Assembly (NCBI GenBank): GCA_018401965.1
Contig: JAGYJU010000005.1
Coordinates: 1-64,000 of the forward strand
Origin: Roseicyclus sp.
GTDB lineage: Bacteria > Pseudomonadota > Alphaproteobacteria > Rhodobacterales > Rhodobacteraceae
DNA: 64,000 nucleotides
Reading direction: 5' to 3'
Shown here: positions 25,907 to 34,560 of the stretch, in pieces
Numbering within the stretch: the stretch's first letter is position 1
How the letters are laid out: each line of letters starts with the position of its first letter
Translations under genes and position numbers: made by a program
Notes under the pieces: model-generated
Seen by the model: the letters and a program-made list of their open reading frames with translations, nothing else
What the model was told of the DNA's origin: nothing
Database searches by the model: none

Positions 25907-26721
25907 CCCGAACGGCGCTTGTCATCGGGGCGGTCTTGTCCGGCGTCTTTCTGGCGGCGGCGCTGATCTCCTTGGTCTGGGTGCCCCATGACATCACCGG
26001 CGTGTCCATCGCGACGCGGCTGCAACCGGCCTCGGCCAGCCATCTTTTGGGCACCGATCATCTGGGCCGCGACCTCGCGTCGATGCTCATGGTCGGAGCG
26101 CGCACCTCGATCGCGGTGGCGGTCGTGGCCGTCGGCATCGGCATTGCCATCGGCGTGCCCCTGGGCCTTGCCGCGGCCGCCAACCGGGGGGGCTGGCTGG
26201 ACGAGATCATCATGCGCGCCAATGACCTGATCTTTGCCTTTCCGTCGCTGGTCATCGCCATCCTGATCACCGCGCGCTACGGGCCATCGGCCACCAATGC
26301 GATCCTCGCCATCGGCATTTTCAACATCCCCGTCTTTGCCCGCGTTGCGCGTGGGGGCGCCCTGCCGCTCTGGACGCTGGACTACATCCTGGCCGCGCGT
26401 ACGGCGGGCAAGGGCAAGCTGCGCATCAGCGCCGAGCATATCTTGCCCAATATCGCCAACCTCCTGATCGTTCAGGCGACGATCCAGTTCAGCCTGGGCA
26501 TCCTGGCAGAGGCGGCGCTGTCTTATGTCGGGCTTGGCGCACAGCCCCCCACGCCAAGCTGGGGCCGTATGCTGGCCGAGGCGCAGACGATGATCTACAC
26601 TCATCCGATGCTGGCCGTGCTCCCGGGCCTTGCCATTGTCGGCATGGTTCTGGGCCTGAACCTGATGGGCGACGGGCTGCGCGATCTGCTCGACCCAAGA
26701 CTGCGCCGGGGGGTGAAATGA
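25903..26721 (+). CDS. Peptide-type ABC transporter permease (DppC-like)
   Basis: Partner permease of 272 residues (DppC/GsiD family) with an N-terminal helix (ALVIGAVLSGVFLAAALISLVW), the LLGTDHLGRDLASMLMVGARTS motif that defines DppC-type subunits, and an EAA loop YILAARTAGKGKLRISAEHILPN (cited in part). The start overlaps the previous stop (ATGA). The 58 bases between its stop and the ATPase gene carry two AT-rich palindromes. Confidence 0.88.
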   Translation: MTRTALVIGAVLSGVFLAAALISLVWVPHDITGVSIATRLQPASASHLLGTDHLGRDLASMLMVGARTSIAVAVVAVGIGIAIGVPLGLAAAANRGGWLDEIIMRANDLIFAFPSLVIAILITARYGPSATNAILAIGIFNIPVFARVARGGALPLWTLDYILAARTAGKGKLRISAEHILPNIANLLIVQATIQFSLGILAEAALSYVGLGAQPPTPSWGRMLAEAQTMIYTHPMLAVLPGLAIVGMVLGLNLMGDGLRDLLDPRLRRGVK

Positions 26722-26769
26722 TTTTTCGCATGAAAAATCACATCCTGCGAATTTTCGTACGAAAATTCG
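26721..26769. repeat. Two adjacent AT-rich palindromes inside the ABC operon
   Basis: ATTTTTC-GCAT-GAAAAAT at 26721-26738 (7-bp perfect arms, beginning in the permease stop codon) and a 22-base perfect palindrome at 26748-26769 (centre GTAC, arms CGAATTTTC). Both stand out from the GC-rich surroundings. The word GAAAATTCG recurs in the dyad at 12566-12649. Confidence 0.75.
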
Positions 26770-26779
26770 GGCGGGCGGC

Positions 26780-28366
26780 ATGATCGAAATCGACCACCTG
26801 TCGCTGTCGATCCACGGCACGCCGATCTTGCGGGACCTGTCGCTGTCCATCGGGCAGGGCGAAATTTTCGGGCTGGTGGGCGAAAGCGGGTCGGGCAAAT
26901 CCATGACCGCATTGGCGCTGATGGGCCTGTTGCCCCATGGCGCAGGGCTGACGGGCGCGGCGCGGCTGGACGGGATCAACCTTGTCGATCTGGCCGAACC
27001 GGCGTTCTGCCGCCTGCGCGGCGCCCGGGTCGGCATGATCTTTCAGGAACCGATGACCGCGCTGAACCCGCTTCAAACCATCGGCGACCAGGTGGCCGAA
27101 AGCCTTGTGATCCATGGCCGCGCGGGCCGGGCCGAGGCGCGGCGCATCGCGCGCGACCGGCTCGACCGGGTCGGCCTGTCGCAGATCGGGCCGGATCGCT
27201 ACCCGCATGAATTGTCGGGCGGCCAACGGCAACGCGTCTGCATCGCCGCCGCCATCGCGCTGAACCCGCGGCTGTTGATCGCCGATGAACCCACCACGGC
27301 GCTGGATGTGACGACGCAGGCGCAAATCCTCGACCTGCTCAAGACCATCGTGGCCGAAGACGGGATGTCGCTGTTGCTGATCACCCATGATCTTGCCGTG
27401 GTGGCCGACATGGCCGACCGCATCGCGGTGATGCAGGCGGGGCAGATCGTGGAAACCGGCCCTGCGCGCGGTGTTCTGGCGGCGCAAAACCATCCCTATA
27501 CGCGGGCGCTCTTCGCGGCCTCGCGGCACATCCCGGCGCGGCGGGCACTGCGCGACCCCGAACCGCTGCTCGTGGTCGAAAACCTGTGGCGCAGCTACCC
27601 CGGACCAAGACAGGGGTTTCGGCGGGGCGCCCCCGTCGCGGCGGTCAAGGGCGTGAGTTTTCAGCTGCACAAGGGTGAAAGCCTTGGGCTCGTGGGCGAA
27701 AGCGGCTGTGGGAAGTCGACCCTGACGCGCGCCATTCTCGGGCTCGATCCAATCCAGGGCGGCGATATCGCGCTGTTCGGGCAATCCATCGTGCCATCCA
27801 TGCCCAATGCCGTGCGCGCCGGTATCCAGGTCGTGTTCCAGGACCCTTATGGAAGCTTTGACCCCCGCTGGCGGGTGGAACGGCTGGTGGCCGAACCGTT
27901 CCATCTTTTGCCAGATGCCCCTGGCGGGGCCGCGCGGCGCGCGCGTGTGGCCGATGCCTTGCGCGCGGTGCACCTGTCGCCCGATGACATGCACAAGTAT
28001 CCGCATGAATTTTCCGGCGGTCAGCGCCAGCGCATCGCGATTGCGCGGGCCTTGATCACGCGGCCGGAACTCCTTGTCCTGGACGAGGCGGTATCGGCGC
28101 TCGATGTGTCGGTGCGCGCGCGCATCCTTGATCTTCTGGCGGAATTGCAGGACGGCTTCGGCCTGTCCTACCTGTTCATCAGCCATGACCTGACGGTGGT
28201 GCGCGCCATCACCGACCGGGTTATGGTGATGAAGGATGGTGAAATCGTGGAACAGGGCGCCACGAAAACCGTGTTCGACGCGCCAAGCCATCCCTATACC
28301 CGCCAATTGTTGGCGGCTGCGCCAAAGCTGCCCGACCTGCCCGACCTGACGGAGATGCCCGCATGA
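26780..28366 (+). CDS. Dipeptide-type ABC transporter ATPase, fused double domain (GsiA-like)
   Basis: ATPase of 528 residues joining DppD-like and DppF-like domains. Domain 1: Walker A GESGSGKSM near residue 35, ELSGGQRQRVCIA signature, ADEPTTALDVT Walker B. Domain 2 from about residue 265: GESGCGKST, EFSGGQRQRIAIARAL, LDEAVSALDVS. Both domains end with the oligopeptide-transport type tail (HPYTRALF; HPYTRQLLAAAP). It energises the two permeases before it. The aldehyde dehydrogenase start overlaps its stop (ATGA). Confidence 0.92.
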   Translation: MIEIDHLSLSIHGTPILRDLSLSIGQGEIFGLVGESGSGKSMTALALMGLLPHGAGLTGAARLDGINLVDLAEPAFCRLRGARVGMIFQEPMTALNPLQTIGDQVAESLVIHGRAGRAEARRIARDRLDRVGLSQIGPDRYPHELSGGQRQRVCIAAAIALNPRLLIADEPTTALDVTTQAQILDLLKTIVAEDGMSLLLITHDLAVVADMADRIAVMQAGQIVETGPARGVLAAQNHPYTRALFAASRHIPARRALRDPEPLLVVENLWRSYPGPRQGFRRGAPVAAVKGVSFQLHKGESLGLVGESGCGKSTLTRAILGLDPIQGGDIALFGQSIVPSMPNAVRAGIQVVFQDPYGSFDPRWRVERLVAEPFHLLPDAPGGAARRARVADALRAVHLSPDDMHKYPHEFSGGQRQRIAIARALITRPELLVLDEAVSALDVSVRARILDLLAELQDGFGLSYLFISHDLTVVRAITDRVMVMKDGEIVEQGATKTVFDAPSHPYTRQLLAAAPKLPDLPDLTEMPA

Positions 28367-29808
28367 CACCCTGGTTCGACCCTTCCCGCGTTTTCATCAA
28401 TGGCCAATGGCGCGCGCCCCTAGGCGGTGAAACCCTGCCCGTGCTGGACCCGTCGACGGGGCGGGAATTTGCCCGGATCGCGCGCGGCGGGGCGGACGAT
28501 ATCGACGCCGCGGTTCACGCTTCACAAGCCGCGATGGACGGGGAATGGGGCGCGATGCCCGCCTATCTGCGCGGGCGCATCCTGGCGCGGTTGGGGCAAT
28601 TGGTGCTGGACCACACCGATCAGCTTGCCGCGATGGAAGCGGCCGATGTGGGCAAGCCGCTGACACAGGCGCGCGCCGATGTCATCGCCCTGGCGCGCTA
28701 TTGCGAATTCTATGCCGGGGCCGCCGACAAGTTGATGGGCGAGACGATCCCGTTCCAACCGGGGTTCACGGTCTACACCTTGCGCGAACCGCATGGCGTG
28801 ACCGGGCATATCGTGCCGTGGAATTACCCGATGCAGATCATCGGGCGATCGGTTGGCGGCGCGCTGGCGGCGGGCAATGCCTGTGTGCTGAAACCCGCAG
28901 AAGAGGCGTGCCTGACCGCGCTGGCCTTTGCCGATCTGGCGCATCAGGCGGGCCTACCGGCGGGGGCCTTGAACGTTGTGCCGGGCCTTGGGGTCGAGGC
29001 GGGCGCGGCGCTGACCGCGCATCCGGGTATCCGGCACCTGTCCTTTACCGGGTCGGTCGCCACGGGGCGACGGGTGCAGGCGGCGGCAGCGGAAAACGCG
29101 GTGCCCGTCACGCTGGAACTGGGCGGCAAAAGCCCGCAACTGGTCTTTGCCGATGCCGACCTGGACGCGGCGCTGCCATACCTTGTGAACGCGGGCATCC
29201 AGAACGCGGGTCAAACCTGTTCGGCGGCGTCGCGCATCCTGGTGGAACGGTCGATCTATCCGCAGGTCTGCGCCGCCATGGCAGAGGCCTATCGCGGCCT
29301 GACGGTGGCGCCCGCGATGGCGGATGCGCGGGTTGGGCCGCTGATTTCGGCGCGCCAGAAGGGCATCGTGGAACGGTTCCTGTCCATGGCCGATCCGGCG
29401 CATATCCTGGCGCGGGGGCACTTGGCCGATGACCTGCCCGAGGGCGGGCATTACATCGCCCCGGCGCTGATCGCGGGGCCGGGGCCCGATCACCCGCTGG
29501 CGCAGGACGAAATCTTTGGCCCGGTGCAGATCATCCTGCCCTTCGAGGATGAAGACGACGCGATCCGCATCGCCAACGGCACGGCCTATGGCCTGGTCGC
29601 AAGCATCTGGTCGCGCGACGGCGGGCGGCAGATGCGGCTGGCCGAGCGGCTGCGCGCGGGACAGGTGTTCGTGAACAATTACGGGGCAGCGGGCGGCGTG
29701 GAATTGCCCTTTGGCGGCACCGGCCTGTCAGGCCATGGGCGGGAAAAAGGGTTCGAGGCGCTCTATGCCTTTACCACCCTGAAAACGGTGGCGGCACATC
29801 ACGGATGA
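28363..29808 (+). CDS. NAD(P)-dependent aldehyde dehydrogenase
   Basis: Aldehyde dehydrogenase superfamily enzyme of 481 residues. Key residues visible: Asn of HIVPWNYP, Glu252 in TLELGGKSP (general base), catalytic Cys286 in NAGQTCSAASR, the cofactor-binding SFTGSVATG, and the C-terminal LPFGGTGLSGHGREKG. It resembles the betaine/aminobutyraldehyde/phenylacetaldehyde dehydrogenases but the substrate is not readable. It is coupled to the ABC ATPase gene, suggesting that it oxidises an aldehyde made from the imported compound. Confidence 0.88.
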   Translation: MTPWFDPSRVFINGQWRAPLGGETLPVLDPSTGREFARIARGGADDIDAAVHASQAAMDGEWGAMPAYLRGRILARLGQLVLDHTDQLAAMEAADVGKPLTQARADVIALARYCEFYAGAADKLMGETIPFQPGFTVYTLREPHGVTGHIVPWNYPMQIIGRSVGGALAAGNACVLKPAEEACLTALAFADLAHQAGLPAGALNVVPGLGVEAGAALTAHPGIRHLSFTGSVATGRRVQAAAAENAVPVTLELGGKSPQLVFADADLDAALPYLVNAGIQNAGQTCSAASRILVERSIYPQVCAAMAEAYRGLTVAPAMADARVGPLISARQKGIVERFLSMADPAHILARGHLADDLPEGGHYIAPALIAGPGPDHPLAQDEIFGPVQIILPFEDEDDAIRIANGTAYGLVASIWSRDGGRQMRLAERLRAGQVFVNNYGAAGGVELPFGGTGLSGHGREKGFEALYAFTTLKTVAAHHG

Positions 29809-29826
29809 TGGGGCGGCACATCACGG
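29790..29826 (+). repeat. 15-bp direct repeat across the aldehyde dehydrogenase stop
   Basis: GGCGGCACATCACGG occurs at 29790-29804 and again at 29812-29826, spanning the stop codon at 29806-29808. It looks like a small tandem slippage duplication. Confidence 0.7.
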
Positions 29827-29977
29827 CTCCACCTGTGGCACATGCCCCGGCGCGAGATAAATCAACAGGTTGCAAGGGCAAACTTGCCAAGCCCCAATCC
29901 ATGCCCGCCATGGGCGGGGCCATGGACGGGCCGCGAAACGCCCGCTAGGCTGTGCCAAAGCAACGGAGACAGCGGCG

Positions 29978-30532
29978 ATGCGTCTTGGAAAGTTCCCCAC
30001 ATTCTTCCTGCTGCTTTTCCTTGCGGCGGGAATGGCCAGCCTGTTTGGCGCGCTGCACAATCAACTGAGCGTCAGCGTCGGGCCAAGCTATTTCACCGGC
30101 CTGAAATTCGCGCAATTCGGGCTGGACGATACCGCCGGGCTCCGGGTTGGCGCGGCCCAGGTGGGTATCCTCGCAAGCTGGTGGATGGGGGTGATCGTGG
30201 GCTTGCCCGCCTTTGTCTACGGCCTGGTCACCGTGCCGACCGCGCGCAGCTATCTTGCGGCGGGGATCGGCGGCATTGGCCTTGTCCTTGTGCTGGCGAC
30301 ATTCGCGGCGCTGGCCGGGCTGGTGGGCGGGATCCTAGCCGAGGCCACGGGCGTTCTTGATGGCTATGTCACCGCGCCCGCGGGCGTGGAGCGCGCCGAT
30401 TTCCTGCGCGCGGGCTTCATGCATGATGCCAGCTATGTCGCGGGGGGGCTAGGCGCGATCCTTGCGATCTGGCCGATGCGGCGCGCGCGCGCCATTGATA
30501 CAGCGCGGCTGACACAGGCGCGGGTGGCCTGA
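29978..30532 (+). CDS. Hypothetical four-helix membrane protein
   Basis: Not recognised. A 184-residue integral membrane protein with four hydrophobic segments at roughly residues 9-27 (FFLLLFLAAGMASLFGAL), 62-85 (WWMGVIVGLPAFVYGLV), 90-115 (LAAGIGGIGLVLVLATFAAL) and 150-165, a periplasmic or cytosolic loop with HNQLSVSVGPSYF, and a basic C-terminus. ATG at 29978 follows CGGAGACAGCGGC. It is separated by 169 bases from the dehydrogenase gene and by 2 bases from the thioesterase gene. The topology and tight spacing downstream suggest a role in the same pathway. Confidence 0.7.
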   Translation: MRLGKFPTFFLLLFLAAGMASLFGALHNQLSVSVGPSYFTGLKFAQFGLDDTAGLRVGAAQVGILASWWMGVIVGLPAFVYGLVTVPTARSYLAAGIGGIGLVLVLATFAALAGLVGGILAEATGVLDGYVTAPAGVERADFLRAGFMHDASYVAGGLGAILAIWPMRRARAIDTARLTQARVA

Positions 30533-30534
30533 CC

Positions 30535-30945
30535 ATGCAAAGCTTGCGCCGCCCGGTTGCACCCCGCGATTGCGATATCCTGGGCCATATGAACGTGGCC
30601 GCTTATGTCGATGCCGTGTCGGATGCGATGTTCGCCCTGCAAAACGCGGCAGGGCTGGACCGCGCGACGGTGACCGCGGAACAGAAGGCTTTCGTGGCCG
30701 CCCGGCTGGAGGCGGACTACCGCGCCGAAATGTTCGCAGGCGACGTGATGACGATGGACAGCCATGTTGTCACGATCGGCACGAAATCGGCGCGGTTCGC
30801 ACATCGCATGACGCGGTTGTCGGATGGGGCGCTGGTGTTCGAGGCGGAAAACACCGCGGTGTTCTTCGACCTTTCGACCCGGCGCGCCATCGCCATTCCC
30901 GATGACCTGCGGCAAGCTTTGGAACGATACAAAAAGGGAGAATAG
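30535..30945 (+). CDS. Hotdog-fold acyl-CoA thioesterase (4HBT type)
   Basis: Thioesterase of 136 residues of the 4-hydroxybenzoyl-CoA thioesterase-like family. RDCDILGHMNVAAYVDAVSDA gives the catalytic Asp and the HxN helix signature (cited in part), followed by the strand pair MTMDSHVVTIGTKSARFAH. It probably hydrolyses an acyl-CoA formed in the pathway. Similar enzymes sit in carnitine and aromatic-acid operons, but no carnitine dehydrogenase is present. It starts 2 bases after the preceding stop. Confidence 0.82.
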   Translation: MQSLRRPVAPRDCDILGHMNVAAYVDAVSDAMFALQNAAGLDRATVTAEQKAFVAARLEADYRAEMFAGDVMTMDSHVVTIGTKSARFAHRMTRLSDGALVFEAENTAVFFDLSTRRAIAIPDDLRQALERYKKGE

Positions 30946-30949
30946 CCAG

Positions 30950-31690
30950 ATGCGGCTAGAGGGAAAAACCGCCATCATCACCGGTGCGGGGTCCGGGTTC
31001 GGGGCGGGGATCGCGCGGGTTTTTGCCCGTGAAGGCGCGCAGGTGATGGTGGCCGATATCAACGGCGACGCCGCACAGGCCGTTGCCACCGAGATCGGCG
31101 GCATCGCGCAACGGGTCGATGTGGCCAATGGCGCATCTGTCGCGGCCATGGCGCAGGCGGCGACACAGGCCTGGGGCCGGATCGACATCCTGGTCAACAA
31201 CGCGGGCATCACCCATCTGCCCAAGCCGATGGAAGAGGTGAGCGAGGAAGAGTTTGACCGGGTGCTGGCGGTGAACGCGAAATCGGTCTACCTGACCGCG
31301 CGCGAAATCGTGCCGGGCATGAAAGCGGCGGGCACGGGCGCGATCCTCAACATCGCGTCAACCGCGGGTCTGTCGCCGCGGCCCCGGCTGAACTGGTACA
31401 ACGCCTCCAAGGGCTGGATGATCACGGCGACCAAGACCATGGCGGTGGAACTTGCGCCCTTTGGCGTGCGCGTCAACGCGCTTTGCCCGGTGGCGGGGGA
31501 AACACCGCTTTTGGCCAGTTTCATGGGCGAGGACACACCCGAGATGCGGGCGAAATTCCTGTCGACGATCCCGCTGGGGCGGTTTTCGACGCCACAGGAC
31601 ATGGGCGAGGCGGCCGGGTTCCTGTGTTCGGACGCGGCCGGCATGATCACCGGTGTCGCGCTGGAGGTGGACGGGGGCCGCTGCATATGA
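30950..31690 (+). CDS. SDR family oxidoreductase
   Basis: Classical SDR of 246 residues with TGAGSGFGAGIAR (TGxxxGxG), NNAGITHLP, the catalytic Ser of IASTAGLS, YNASKGWM (Y-x-x-x-K), and the C-terminal GVALEVDGGRCI. The sequence VADINGDAAQ with an acidic residue after the second strand suggests NAD rather than NADP. It sits 4 bases after the thioesterase stop, with ribosome-binding GGGAG inside the previous gene's end. The substrate is presumably an alcohol or keto intermediate of the operon's pathway. Confidence 0.88.
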   Translation: MRLEGKTAIITGAGSGFGAGIARVFAREGAQVMVADINGDAAQAVATEIGGIAQRVDVANGASVAAMAQAATQAWGRIDILVNNAGITHLPKPMEEVSEEEFDRVLAVNAKSVYLTAREIVPGMKAAGTGAILNIASTAGLSPRPRLNWYNASKGWMITATKTMAVELAPFGVRVNALCPVAGETPLLASFMGEDTPEMRAKFLSTIPLGRFSTPQDMGEAAGFLCSDAAGMITGVALEVDGGRCI

Positions 31691-32037
31691 CCGGCTACAC
31701 CCGCCATGATCTGCCCTGTGATATCGTGGTGCATGGCGGCAATTTCAGCGGTCAACCGGCGGCCTTTGCCTATCTGCTGGGGGCCTGTGACGCGCTCGAC
31801 CTGACCCATGTGGAGGTGATCCGCGACCGGCCCGCCGCGCGGCTGTCGGCGCGGTTCGATGCGCCCACGACCGAGGAAATCGCCATAGCTGCGGCGGAAT
31901 GGAACACGATCATCCTGATCCTGCCCGCCGCCTATGCGGGGCTGGATTGCCCCTTGGCGGATCACGCCGAGGCGCCGCTGTTGGGCATCTGGCGCGGATC
32001 GGTGCCGCATATGGTCGCCGACAGGTCCGCGCCATGA
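31687..32037 (+). CDS. Hypothetical protein coupled to SDR and P1 hydrolase genes
   Basis: Not recognised. A soluble protein of 116 residues beginning MTGYTRHDLPCDIVVHGGNF, with TEEIAIAAAEWNTIILILPA and a C-terminal GIWRGSVPHMVAD. No signal peptide or membrane helix. It overlaps the SDR stop by ATGA and the P1 hydrolase start by ATGA, so all three are probably translated as a unit. The HGGNFSGQPAAF segment with alternating hydrophobic residues suggests a compact alpha/beta fold. A subunit or small accessory of the hydrolase is a guess. Confidence 0.7.
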   Translation: MTGYTRHDLPCDIVVHGGNFSGQPAAFAYLLGACDALDLTHVEVIRDRPAARLSARFDAPTTEEIAIAAAEWNTIILILPAAYAGLDCPLADHAEAPLLGIWRGSVPHMVADRSAP

Positions 32038-33023
32038 TCGTGCCGGGGCCGCGCAACCTGATCACCGATGTGGCGGGCCTGCGGGTGGGGCATGCCAGCG
32101 ATGCGCGGATCAAGACCGGGGCGACGGTTCTGCTGGGTGACCGGCCCTTTGTCGCGGGGGTGCATGTGATGGGCGGCGCGCCGGGCACGCGCGAAACCGA
32201 CCTGTTGGCCCCCGACAAGACCGTGCAGGAGGCCGACGCGCTGGTCCTGTCGGGCGGATCGGCCTTTGGGCTGGATGCCGCATCGGGTGTGGCCGATGCG
32301 CTGCGGGCCATGGGGCGCGGCTTTGCCGTGGGCAACCAGACGGTGCCCATCGTGCCCGGCGCGATCCTGTTCGACCTGATCAATGGCGGCGACAAGGATT
32401 GGGGGCAAAACCCCTACAAGGCTCTGGGCGGGGCGGCGCTGGCCGCTGCATCGGACAGGTTTGAACTGGGGTCTTTCGGGGCTGGCACCGGGGCCTTGAT
32501 CGCGGATCTGAAAGGCGGGCTTGGGTCGGCCTCGGCGGTGTGGAACGGCTATACGGTCGGCGCGCTGGTGGCGGTCAACGCGCTGGGGCGCGTGACGGTG
32601 GGCGACGGGCCGGAATTCTGGGCCGCGCCCTACGAAATGGCGGGCGAGTTTGGCGGGTTGGGCATGGCGCGCGGCTTTGAGCCTGGATCGGTGCCACCGG
32701 TCAAGGGCGGCGAGACGCGCAACACCACCATCGCCATCGTCGCCACCGATGCGGCCCTGACCCAAGCGCAGGCGACGCGCATGGCGGTGGCCGCCCATGA
32801 CGGCATGGCGCGCGCGATCTATCCCAGCCATACGCCGATGGATGGCGATCTGGTCTTTGCGGCAGCGACGGGCGCACGGCCTTTGGTCGATCCGGTGGCG
32901 GTGCCGATGATGCTGGGGCATCTGGCGGCGCTCTGCCTTGCGCGGGCGATTGCGCGCGGCGTCTACGCCGCAACGACAGCGCCGGGCGATGTCATGCCGA
33001 CATGGGTGGCACGGTTTCGGTGA
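32034..33023 (+). CDS. P1 family N-terminal-nucleophile hydrolase (DmpA/NylC-like)
   Basis: Protein of 329 residues of the P1 (S58) family, whose members cut themselves to expose a nucleophile and then act as aminopeptidases (DmpA), beta-peptidases (BapA) or nylon-oligomer hydrolases (NylC). VAGLRVGHASD, GGSAFGLDAASGV, and SAVWNGYTVGALVAVNALG are family motifs. The cleavage site should be Asn230-Thr231 in ETRNTTIAIVATDA, which resembles NylC with Thr as nucleophile rather than DmpA with Ser. It is last in the operon, just before a bidirectional terminator. Confidence 0.87.
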   Translation: MIVPGPRNLITDVAGLRVGHASDARIKTGATVLLGDRPFVAGVHVMGGAPGTRETDLLAPDKTVQEADALVLSGGSAFGLDAASGVADALRAMGRGFAVGNQTVPIVPGAILFDLINGGDKDWGQNPYKALGGAALAAASDRFELGSFGAGTGALIADLKGGLGSASAVWNGYTVGALVAVNALGRVTVGDGPEFWAAPYEMAGEFGGLGMARGFEPGSVPPVKGGETRNTTIAIVATDAALTQAQATRMAVAAHDGMARAIYPSHTPMDGDLVFAAATGARPLVDPVAVPMMLGHLAALCLARAIARGVYAATTAPGDVMPTWVARFR

Positions 33024-33040
33024 TCGACCATGCGGACAAG

Positions 33041-33075
33041 AAAAAACCCCGGATCAGCCGATCCGGGGTTTTTCT
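33041..33075. terminator. Bidirectional terminator between P1 hydrolase and atpF
   Basis: AAAAACCCCGGAT (33042-33054) pairs with ATCCGGGGTTTTT (33061-33073). A run on one side and T run on the other allow it to work for both convergent operons. Confidence 0.9.
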
Positions 33076-33095
33076 TTGGTTCAAAGGCGCAGCGA

Positions 33096-33671
33096 TTAGT
33101 GAAGGCGGCGCTCCACCTCGGTGATGGCGGTGTCGATGAACTTGTTGGCATCGGCGGCGGCCATGCCCTTGGCCACGCTTTCGGCGGCGGCGGAAATCGC
33201 CACCTCGACAGCACGGTTGCGCACGGACCGAACGGCCTTGTCTTCGGCGCTGGCGATCTGGTCTTCGGCAGCCGCAAGGCGGCGCGCGATGGATCGTTCC
33301 AGATCAGCACGCGCTTGCACGGCGGCGGCTTCGGCATCGGCCTTGGCTTGCGCCACGATGCGATCTGCCTGCTCCGCAACTTCGCGCTGCTTGCGCTCGT
33401 AGGAGGCCAAAAGCGTCTGGGCCTCTTCGCGAAGCGCACGCGCCTCGTCGAGATCGGCCTTGATGCCATCAGCCCGCTTGTCGAGCATGCCTGCCAACAT
33501 CGCGGGGACGTTGAAGTAGAACAGGATCGACAGGAAGACGATGAAACCGATCAACACCACGAAGTCGGTGTTGAACAGCGAGGTGAAATCGTACTTTTCG
33601 CCTTCGCCGGGGGTTGCCGCGACGGCGGGTCCGGCGACCATGATCAGGGCGGGGATCAGCAGTTTCTGCAT
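33096..33671 (-). CDS. atpF: ATP synthase F0 subunit b
   Basis: Peripheral stalk subunit of 191 residues. After a short hydrophobic leader ([19 protein letters not shown]) comes the membrane helix [20 protein letters not shown] and a long charged coiled coil ([20 protein letters not shown]). With b' it forms the heterodimeric stator typical of alphaproteobacteria and chloroplasts. Last gene of the F0 cluster, 4 bases after the b' stop; ended by the shared terminator. Confidence 0.93.
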   Translation of the reverse strand: MQKLLIPALIMVAGPAVAATPGEGEKYDFTSLFNTDFVVLIGFIVFLSILFYFNVPAMLAGMLDKRADGIKADLDEARALREEAQTLLASYERKQREVAEQADRIVAQAKADAEAAAVQARADLERSIARRLAAAEDQIASAEDKAVRSVRNRAVEVAISAAAESVAKGMAAADANKFIDTAITEVERRLH

Positions 33672-33675
33672 CTGT

Positions 33676-34203
33676 CTACCCTTTCACGCGGGCCGACACG
33701 GCGGCCGCGATGGCCTTGGCGTCGACGGTTTGGCCGGGGGCCACGGCACCGACGATGTCACCGACGATATCGCGTGCGACATCTTCGATGCTCTTGACGG
33801 CACCGGCCTGGATTTCCCCGATACGCGCCTCGCTTTCGGCGGCCTTGGCGGCGATATCCGCATCGGCGCGCGCGATGGCGACATTCAGGTCGGCTTGAAT
33901 GCTGGCACGGGTTTCTTCAGCGATTTTCTGCGCCTCTGCCCGGGCATCGGCGAGCGCCTTGTTATAGGCAACCTCTGCCTCGAGGGCTTTGCGTTTCAGA
34001 TCCTCTGCCGCGGCCAGGTCATTGGTCAAGGTGCCCTGACGCTCGGCCAAGACCGAGGCGATCCGGGGCAGCGCAACGCGGCTCAGGATGAAATAGATGA
34101 CGACAAGCGACACGACCAGCCAGAAGATCTGGTTGGGGAAACTTGTCGGGTCAAGTTGCGGCATGCCCGGGGCTGCGGCAGCCTGTTCGGCGTCTACGGC
34201 CAT
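33676..34203 (-). CDS. atpG: ATP synthase F0 subunit b'
   Basis: Second stator subunit of 175 residues. An N-terminal Ala/Pro-rich stretch is followed by the membrane helix [21 protein letters not shown] with PRI at its cytoplasmic end, then a coiled coil ([20 protein letters not shown]). The PNQIFWL pattern distinguishes b' from b. Separate b and b' genes are a mark of photosynthetic and alphaproteobacterial F0 operons. The symbol varies in the literature (atpG, atpX, atpF2). Confidence 0.92.
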   Translation of the reverse strand: MAVDAEQAAAAPGMPQLDPTSFPNQIFWLVVSLVVIYFILSRVALPRIASVLAERQGTLTNDLAAAEDLKRKALEAEVAYNKALADARAEAQKIAEETRASIQADLNVAIARADADIAAKAAESEARIGEIQAGAVKSIEDVARDIVGDIVGAVAPGQTVDAKAIAAAVSARVKG

Positions 34204-34289
34204 GTGCGTCCTCCTGAAACCGGATCAATCCGAGGCCCCGCCAGCAACGGCAAGGCCCCGAATGCAAGGATGGTAACGCGTGGGGCCGA

Positions 34290-34526
34290 TCAGGCCGCGA
34301 ACATCAACAGCAGCGCGGTCAGGAACGCGAAGATGCCCAGAGCTTCGGCGAACGCGATGCCGATGAACAGCGTCGCGGTCTGGCCAGCAGCAGCCGAGGG
34401 GTTGCGCAGCGCGCCGGCAAGGAAGTTGCCTGCCACGTTGCCCACGCCGAGTGCGGCGATGCCTGCACCCATGCCAGCAATGCCAGCGCCGATGAATTGA
34501 CCCAGTTGTGCGATATCGCCTTCCAT
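34290..34526 (-). CDS. atpE: ATP synthase F0 subunit c
   Basis: Proteolipid ring subunit of 78 residues, two membrane helices with a polar loop (LRNPSA). The proton-carrying carboxylate is Glu61 in [13 protein letters not shown]. No sodium-ligand pattern is seen (position after Glu is Ala, and the upstream Gln/Glu set is absent), so it is proton-coupled. The N-terminal helix has the glycine motif [20 protein letters not shown] at 34526 follows AAGGAGACAG. Confidence 0.95.
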   Translation of the reverse strand: MEGDIAQLGQFIGAGIAGMGAGIAALGVGNVAGNFLAGALRNPSAAAGQTATLFIGIAFAEALGIFAFLTALLLMFAA

Positions 34527-34560
34527 AGTCCTGTCTCCTTGAGTTGGAAGTTCGGTAAGT

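Noticed and set aside
30535..31690. Carnitine degradation genes (thioesterase plus dehydrogenase)
   Set aside because: The dehydrogenase is an SDR, not the carnitine 3-dehydrogenase type, and no betainyl-CoA enzyme is present.
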